A program made the position numbers and the translations under genes. Below are positions 33,357-37,878 of a DNA stretch of 37,878 bases, one piece after another (the stretch's first letter is position 1; each line of letters starts with the position of its first letter). Source of the DNA: JBCFBK01 sp038562555 (GTDB lineage Bacteria > Bacteroidota > Bacteroidia > Bacteroidales > Prolixibacteraceae). The stretch covers positions 1 through 37,878 of the forward strand of contig JBCFBK010000054.1 in assembly GCA_038562555.1 (NCBI GenBank). The letters are read 5' to 3'. The notes beneath the pieces are model-generated. The model saw only the letters and a program-made list of their open reading frames with translations. It was not told the DNA's origin and searched no databases.

Positions 33357-35072
33357 ATGGAAAAGAAACTGTTTTTAGCACTGATATTTATTGCGGGTAT
33401 CGTTTGTTCCTGCAGCGACGGCTGGTTTGATATCAAACCCAAAGGACAGGGATCCCCGGAAACGATGAATACAAAGCGTGGTATTGAATATCTGCTGATT
33501 GGTGCTTACGCGGTAGTTGATGGTACTCACCTGGGTACCGACGGGATGGTCTGGGCCAGTGCTGTCTCAAATTGGGTATGGGGGAGCGTAGCTTCGGACG
33601 ATGCTTACAAAGGATCGGATTACGGTGACCAGGCCACAATCAATCCGGTTGAAGGTTTCTTTGCCGATGCCGACAACGGATACGTTGACAATCACTGGGA
33701 ACCTTTGTATGATGGTGTTGTCCGCGCAAATGATGTCCTTCGGTACCTGCCCCAAACAGAAGATATGAGTGAAGCTGAAAAAGTACTTGCCGAAGCACAG
33801 GCAAGATTCCTGCGCGCTCATTTTTATGTTGAGCTGACTATGGTTCACGGAAAGGTGCCGTATATTGATGAGAACACCGAAGAACCTAAAACGGTGGCCA
33901 ATGACCACCTGGTATGGCCGGAAATCGAAGCGGATATGAAGTTTGCTGCCGAAAACCTTCCTCCCTCCTGGAACGACAAGGGGCGGGCGAGCAGTTGGGC
34001 CGCAAAAACCTACCTGGGAAGGATCTATCTGCTTCAGGGAAAGTACACAGAAGCGAAACCTGTGCTCGATGATGTTTACATGAATGGTCCGTTCGAGCTG
34101 ATGGGAAGTTACGACCAGAATTACAAGATTGCATACAACAATAACGCAGAATCTATTTTCGAAATTCAATATGCCACGAACGATGGGGCTGAAGGTTCGC
34201 CGAACGCCGGTTGGGGCGATGCCCTGAATTTTCCTCACGGAGTTGCCGGAATGGGCACCTGCTGTGGGTTCTTTCAACCCACGCACAGCCTGGTAAGCGC
34301 CTACCGTGTCGGAACGGATGGTCTCCCGCTTTTAGACGATACCTATACCTCCGACGATATACTTCCGTACGATCCCAATACAACCGATGCCAACGTGATC
34401 GCGTATACGGGACCAGTCGATCCGCGCCTCGATCATACTGTTGGCCGGCCAGGAATCCCATTTCTTGACTGGGGTATCCACAAGGGGCATGGCTGGATCC
34501 GAGATCCCAGCAATGGCGGACCTTACCTGTATAAGAAGAATATGTTCATGCAATCGGAGAAATCGCTGGCTACAACGACAGGTTGGGCTACTGGCGTGAA
34601 CCCGAATAACTTCCGAAAGTTCCGGCTCGGGCACGTCATCCTTTGGCTGGCCGAATGTGAAGCCCAGGCCGGCTCACTGGCGCGCGCAACCAGTCTGGTT
34701 AATGAAATCCGGACCCGCGCGAAGAATTCTGAGGTGGTCCGGTTTGAGAACGGTACGCCGGCAGCCAACTACAGGGTAGAGCCGTATCCGGCTGCATTTG
34801 CGTCGAAGGAGGTTGCCATGAAGGCTATTCAGCACGAAATAAGGCTGGAATTTGCTATGGAAGGAATGCGTTTCTTTGATCTCGTACGCTGGGGAATTAT
34901 TGCTCCGGTGCTGAACAATTACCTGAAAGTGGAAGGTACCCGGATGGCTCACCTGGCTGGTAAAACTTTTGTCGCCAATAAGCACGAAATCTGGCCGATA
35001 CCGCAAAATCAGCGGGACCTGTCGGTCGACGAGACCGGTGAAACCGTACTGGTGCAAAACCCAAACTATTAA
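33357..35072 (+). CDS. SusD/RagB-family glycan-binding lipoprotein
   Basis: 571 residues. The lipoprotein signal MEKKLFLALIFIAGIVCSC has two cysteines; Cys19, after Ser, is the better lipid site. The mature start DGWFDIKPKGQGSPETM is the standard SusD opening. Tetratricopeptide-like helices follow (EAQARFLRAHFYVELTMVHGKVPYI, SSWAAKTYLGRIYLLQGKYTEA), and the C-terminal IQHEIRLEFAMEGMRFFDLVRWG and EIWPIPQNQRDL are family signatures. It caps the SusC pore and binds the glycan at the cell surface. It starts 20 bases after susC and is followed by a terminator. Confidence 0.96.
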   Translation: MEKKLFLALIFIAGIVCSCSDGWFDIKPKGQGSPETMNTKRGIEYLLIGAYAVVDGTHLGTDGMVWASAVSNWVWGSVASDDAYKGSDYGDQATINPVEGFFADADNGYVDNHWEPLYDGVVRANDVLRYLPQTEDMSEAEKVLAEAQARFLRAHFYVELTMVHGKVPYIDENTEEPKTVANDHLVWPEIEADMKFAAENLPPSWNDKGRASSWAAKTYLGRIYLLQGKYTEAKPVLDDVYMNGPFELMGSYDQNYKIAYNNNAESIFEIQYATNDGAEGSPNAGWGDALNFPHGVAGMGTCCGFFQPTHSLVSAYRVGTDGLPLLDDTYTSDDILPYDPNTTDANVIAYTGPVDPRLDHTVGRPGIPFLDWGIHKGHGWIRDPSNGGPYLYKKNMFMQSEKSLATTTGWATGVNPNNFRKFRLGHVILWLAECEAQAGSLARATSLVNEIRTRAKNSEVVRFENGTPAANYRVEPYPAAFASKEVAMKAIQHEIRLEFAMEGMRFFDLVRWGIIAPVLNNYLKVEGTRMAHLAGKTFVANKHEIWPIPQNQRDLSVDETGETVLVQNPNY

Positions 35073-35089
35073 ATTAATTAAGTACCTTC

Positions 35090-35129
35090 GGTGCTGTGTC
35101 AGGATCTGGTTCCTGACGCGGCACCGTTT
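35090..35129 (+). terminator. Terminator after susD
   Basis: A 15-bp stem (35090-35104 with 35111-35125) with two G-U pairs and a six-base loop, followed by GTTTT. The DUF1573 gene starts only about 12 bases later, so read-through may express it. Confidence 0.8.
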
Positions 35130-35140
35130 TCTGAAGCAAG

Positions 35141-35563
35141 ATGCGAAACCACTGGTTTAAAATGTCTTTTTTTGTTATTCTTTCAGGCTTGTTTGCATTG
35201 GACTGTTCCGATACCGGAAGCAGAAACCGGCCGGTCATGCTTCACGGCCATACAGAAATGGATGCCCCCGTTGTATATGAGATGGGGCGGGTTTACGCCG
35301 GTACAACAGCGGAGTTCGTTCTGAATCTGAAAAATACCGGAAAATCGGCTGTTGTGGTTAATGAAGCCCGAACATTCTGCGGCTGCACGCTGCCTGAATT
35401 TAACCCGGAGCCCGTGCCGCCGGGCGAATATTCACGCATCAGGGTTACCTTTTTGGCAGAGCAACCGGGCATATTCGATAAGGAAGTCCGCATTTTCCTG
35501 AACAGTCGTGAAGAGCCCTTGAAACTGATACTCAGAGGGGAAGTTATCCGCAATAAAAAGTGA
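35141..35563 (+). CDS. DUF1573 domain secreted/lipoprotein
   Basis: 140 residues. The N-terminus has a hydrophobic signal (FFVILSGLFALDCSD). The cysteine would be a lipid site, but Asp just before it is unusual for a lipobox. An inner ATG at 35162 gives the same signal. The mature part is a single DUF1573 immunoglobulin-like domain: YEMGRVYAGTTAEFVLNLKNTGKSAVVVNEARTFCGCTLPEF, then PPGEYSRIRVTF and FDKEVRIFLNS. The CGC motif is typical of the family. Its role is not known. It is placed between susD and the antiporter, and ends two bases from the latter's stop. Confidence 0.85.
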   Translation: MRNHWFKMSFFVILSGLFALDCSDTGSRNRPVMLHGHTEMDAPVVYEMGRVYAGTTAEFVLNLKNTGKSAVVVNEARTFCGCTLPEFNPEPVPPGEYSRIRVTFLAEQPGIFDKEVRIFLNSREEPLKLILRGEVIRNKK

Positions 35564-35565
35564 TG

Positions 35566-37710
35566 TTATTTCCGCTTAAACAACCGCGTAATGGTCTTCC
35601 CGATCTGATCGAGTTTTTCAATAGGGCCCATTAAAGAAGGGTTCAGATCGATTTGCTCATGTCCCGCAACGCCCCACTGCATGGGGTAAATCAGGAGGAA
35701 ACTGTTACGCCTTGCATATTTGTTCAGATAATCGGGAATACGGGCCATTCGCTTGTGCCACGAAGGCTTGTTGGGCCGGCTCATCACAATGAGCAGATTA
35801 TCGTCAGCCTTCACATCCCGTGAAATCTCCCTAAAGTCATCCCAGTCTTCAAACAGTTTAAATTCAGCTTCAATAGGATGTTTGACAGCGATTTCCCTGA
35901 TGATGGCATTCGTTTGCTCCGTAGCATAAAAAATAATTTTTGAGCCGGTGTTACGGGGGATATGCCACACCTTTGACAGCCAAAAAGGAAATCCGATCTC
36001 ATTTTCAGCGTTTTTGGGAATAATTACGATGTGCCTCTTAATGGTCGAAATGGGTTGAACGGGCTTGTATACAAAAGTGGTGATATTGGTTTTGGTCAGG
36101 ATCCCCTCAGTCAGGTTACCCAGGAACGATTCGGAAATGCCCTTTTTAATATGCAGTCCTAATACCAGGTCGGTGATGTTTTGTTCCTTTACGACACTTG
36201 AGATGCCGTTTACAATATTTAAATCATAACGCAGCAATTCGTGAAGGTGCGTATCGGTAGAGGAGGCCGTATCGGCGGCTTTATGAAGCAGCTTTTCTGC
36301 TTTCCTGCCGGCGCTTCTGTTGGTGGTGTCGTTGCTGACGATACTCAGCGCAAACAACCCGTGCGTATTTTCCTTCGATTTGATCAGCGTACTCAGGTTG
36401 ATCAGTTCTTCGATGGTATCGGGATTACTGACCGGTATCAGTATTTTCTCTCGTTCTTCGATATCGCTCTCGTCTCCTGAAGCGGATTCGGCCAAAGAGA
36501 TGTTTTTGGCCCCTTTCTGGGCTGCGAAGCTGGCGATTGTGCAGGTTATCAGGATCATGATGATGGTTCCGTTCAAAACGCTTTCGTTCAATAGCCGTAT
36601 CGAATCTCCCTCCGGGGTTTTGCCGATGATAACATTAAAGCCAACCAGCACGGCAGCCAGTGTTGCTGCAGCCTGCGCATTGCTTAAGCCAAAAATCAGC
36701 CTGCGTTCATCTGTCGATAACCGAAACGTTTTTTGGGTGAGCCATGCGGCAGTGAATTTTGAAAAGGTAGCAATGACCGTCATAACAATTGCTACTTTGA
36801 TGGTCTCGGTATCATTGAAAAAGGCCCTGTAATCAATCAGCATACCAACGCCGATGAGAAAAAAGGGAATAAAAACAGCATTGCCCACGAATTCGATCCG
36901 GTTCATAAGCGGTGAGGTGGAGGAGATCAGCTTGTTTAGAGACAGGCCGGCCAGGAAGGCTCCGATGATGGGTTCGACGCCGGCTGCCTCGGCTAAAACG
37001 GCACCCAGAAAAACCATCATCAGCACGAAAATATATTGCGAAACGTTGTCCTGGTAGCGTTTCAGGAACCACCTTCCCGCGAGCGGAAAGAGGAAGATGA
37101 TGATCAGTCCGCAGACGATGGTTGAAGCGGTTAGCCGGGTCCAAAACTGAAAATTGACTTCTCCGGTGGCCATGCCAACAATAACAGCCAGTACCAGCAG
37201 GGCAAAGGTATCGGTGATCATGGTGCCGCCAATGGCAATGTTGACCGCCCTGTTTTTGTTCACCCCGAATTTGCTCAGGATGGGGTAGGCGATCAGCGTA
37301 TGGGAGGCAAACATGCTGGCCAGCAGGATTGACGTTTGGAGCGAAAAATTTAACAGGTACAGTCCGGAAACAATCCCCAGCAGCATGGGTATGCTGAAGG
37401 TATATAAACCAAACACAAGACTTTTGGTACTGTTTTTCTTAAACTCTGAAAGGTCAATTTCCAGGCCCGCAAGAAACATGATGTACAGTAAGCCGGCGGT
37501 GCCCGATAAGATGATGCTGCTGTCACGCAAAAGCAGGTTAAACCCGTTTGGACCGATCACGGCTCCCGCGATGATCAGGCCGAGGATGTGCGGTATTCGC
37601 AGCTTGTTCAGCAGGATGGGGGCAGAGAGAATTACGATCAGGATCACCAGGAATTTTAAAACCGGGTTTGTCAACGGCAGCGTCGTGTGGAAAATATCGA
37701 GTAGTATCAT
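35566..37710 (-). CDS. CPA2-family cation/proton antiporter with UspA-like C-terminal domains
   Basis: 714 residues. The N-terminal 400 residues have about 12 membrane helices and the CPA2 (Kef/NapA) pattern: HILGLIIAGAVIGPNGF, LFMAGLEIDL-like FLAGLEIDLSEFKKN, ASMFASHTLIAYPILSKFGV, GGTMITDTFALLVLA with the transport Asp, and AAGVEPIIGAFLAGLSLN. The C-terminal 300 residues look like two universal-stress-protein-type domains (EKILIPVSNPDTIEELINLS; HIVIIPKNAENEIGFPFWLSKVW). It exchanges Na+ or K+ for protons at the inner membrane, probably for pH or salt balance. It has its own unit, unrelated to the sugar genes. Confidence 0.93.
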   Translation of the reverse strand: MILLDIFHTTLPLTNPVLKFLVILIVILSAPILLNKLRIPHILGLIIAGAVIGPNGFNLLLRDSSIILSGTAGLLYIMFLAGLEIDLSEFKKNSTKSLVFGLYTFSIPMLLGIVSGLYLLNFSLQTSILLASMFASHTLIAYPILSKFGVNKNRAVNIAIGGTMITDTFALLVLAVIVGMATGEVNFQFWTRLTASTIVCGLIIIFLFPLAGRWFLKRYQDNVSQYIFVLMMVFLGAVLAEAAGVEPIIGAFLAGLSLNKLISSTSPLMNRIEFVGNAVFIPFFLIGVGMLIDYRAFFNDTETIKVAIVMTVIATFSKFTAAWLTQKTFRLSTDERRLIFGLSNAQAAATLAAVLVGFNVIIGKTPEGDSIRLLNESVLNGTIIMILITCTIASFAAQKGAKNISLAESASGDESDIEEREKILIPVSNPDTIEELINLSTLIKSKENTHGLFALSIVSNDTTNRSAGRKAEKLLHKAADTASSTDTHLHELLRYDLNIVNGISSVVKEQNITDLVLGLHIKKGISESFLGNLTEGILTKTNITTFVYKPVQPISTIKRHIVIIPKNAENEIGFPFWLSKVWHIPRNTGSKIIFYATEQTNAIIREIAVKHPIEAEFKLFEDWDDFREISRDVKADDNLLIVMSRPNKPSWHKRMARIPDYLNKYARRNSFLLIYPMQWGVAGHEQIDLNPSLMGPIEKLDQIGKTITRLFKRK

Positions 37711-37844
37711 GAGCTTCTGTTTCGGCTGTAAAGATAAGAAACGGGACCATTCTATTTAGAATTATTCTTTAATAGAGAGAAAAACAGTTAAAAGTAATGT
37801 CGCGTTTTTTTATTTTATGCCTGAATGTTTCGATTGTGCGCGAG

Positions 37845-37876
37845 CAAAACCAAAAACATGTTTTTGAGTTTTGCCG
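37845..37876. other. Palindrome/hairpin at the right edge
   Basis: CAAAAACATGTTTTTG is a perfect 16-bp palindrome, flanked by GCAAAAC and GTTTTGC with a one-base bulge, about 32 bases in all. It may be a terminator of a gene to the right or a regulator site. The 168 bases before the antiporter contain no gene I can support. Confidence 0.5.
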
Positions 37877-37878
37877 CG

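Noticed and set aside
33567..34286. Leftward 239-residue frame opposite susD
   Set aside because: Antisense of a well-conserved SusD region; no motif, no start signal.
1..37878. tRNA, rRNA, CRISPR arrays, insertion sequences, prophage
   Set aside because: I saw no cloverleaf, rRNA, spaced identical repeats with spacers, transposase or integrase genes.

Overview
The window comes from a member of the Bacteroidota, most likely a free-living or marine-type Bacteroidales/Marinilabiliales relative (the rank below phylum is inference). The evidence is a SusC/SusD pair with an ECF sigma factor and FecR anti-sigma factor, a large TamB-like protein, the families DUF1573, DUF4861 and DUF6807, and promoters of the Bacteroidota form (ATTG, 20 bases, TAnnTTTG) instead of the usual -35/-10 boxes. 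Nothing looks like a phage, an integrated element or a CRISPR array.

Layout. Bases 1-5.1 kb, leftward: a tamB-like gene, then exbB/tolQ, which runs off the left edge. 5.2-7.3 kb, rightward: tsaD and a CobW-type GTPase. 7.3-9.0 kb, leftward: a HAD phosphatase followed by lrgA-lrgB. 9.2-10.4 kb, rightward: the ribosomal operon rpsF-rpsR-rplI with a near-ideal promoter and a strong terminator. 10.4-16.6 kb: a cytidylate-kinase-like protein, a DUF6807 protein, a DUF4256 protein, a metallophosphoesterase/glycosyltransferase pair, an anaerobic sulfatase-maturase, and a previously unlisted 58-residue gene.

The sugar region is 16.8-35.6 kb. An AraC-type regulator is divergent from rhaT-rhaM-GH78 rhamnosidase-rhaA (release, uptake, mutarotation and isomerisation of L-rhamnose). 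A LacI-type regulator is divergent from kduI-kduD-DUF4861 (unsaturated uronate catabolism and a lipoprotein). A perfect 23-bp hairpin then separates these from an ECF sigma/FecR/SusC/SusD cluster and a DUF1573 protein. A CPA2 cation/proton antiporter with UspA-like domains closes the window. Both sugar operons have readable control regions. Two copies of TATCAAAAAGTG, 21 bp apart, end just upstream of the rhaT -33 element. A 14-bp palindrome with a central CG covers the -33 element of kduI.

Working together: GH78 trims rhamnose from oligosaccharides, RhaT imports it, and RhaM and RhaA turn it into L-rhamnulose. KduI and KduD turn the product of polysaccharide lyases into 2-keto-3-deoxygluconate. 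Rhamnose, unsaturated uronate and a sulfatase maturase together suggest a rhamnose-uronate glycan such as ulvan or rhamnogalacturonan, but no lyase, sulfatase, rhamnulose kinase/aldolase or KDG kinase/aldolase is in the window.

The least explained signal is a family of non-coding tracts with a 7-base period in four spacers (about 6220, 18898, 19322 and 24731). Two of them are inverted homologues that differ by one heptad.
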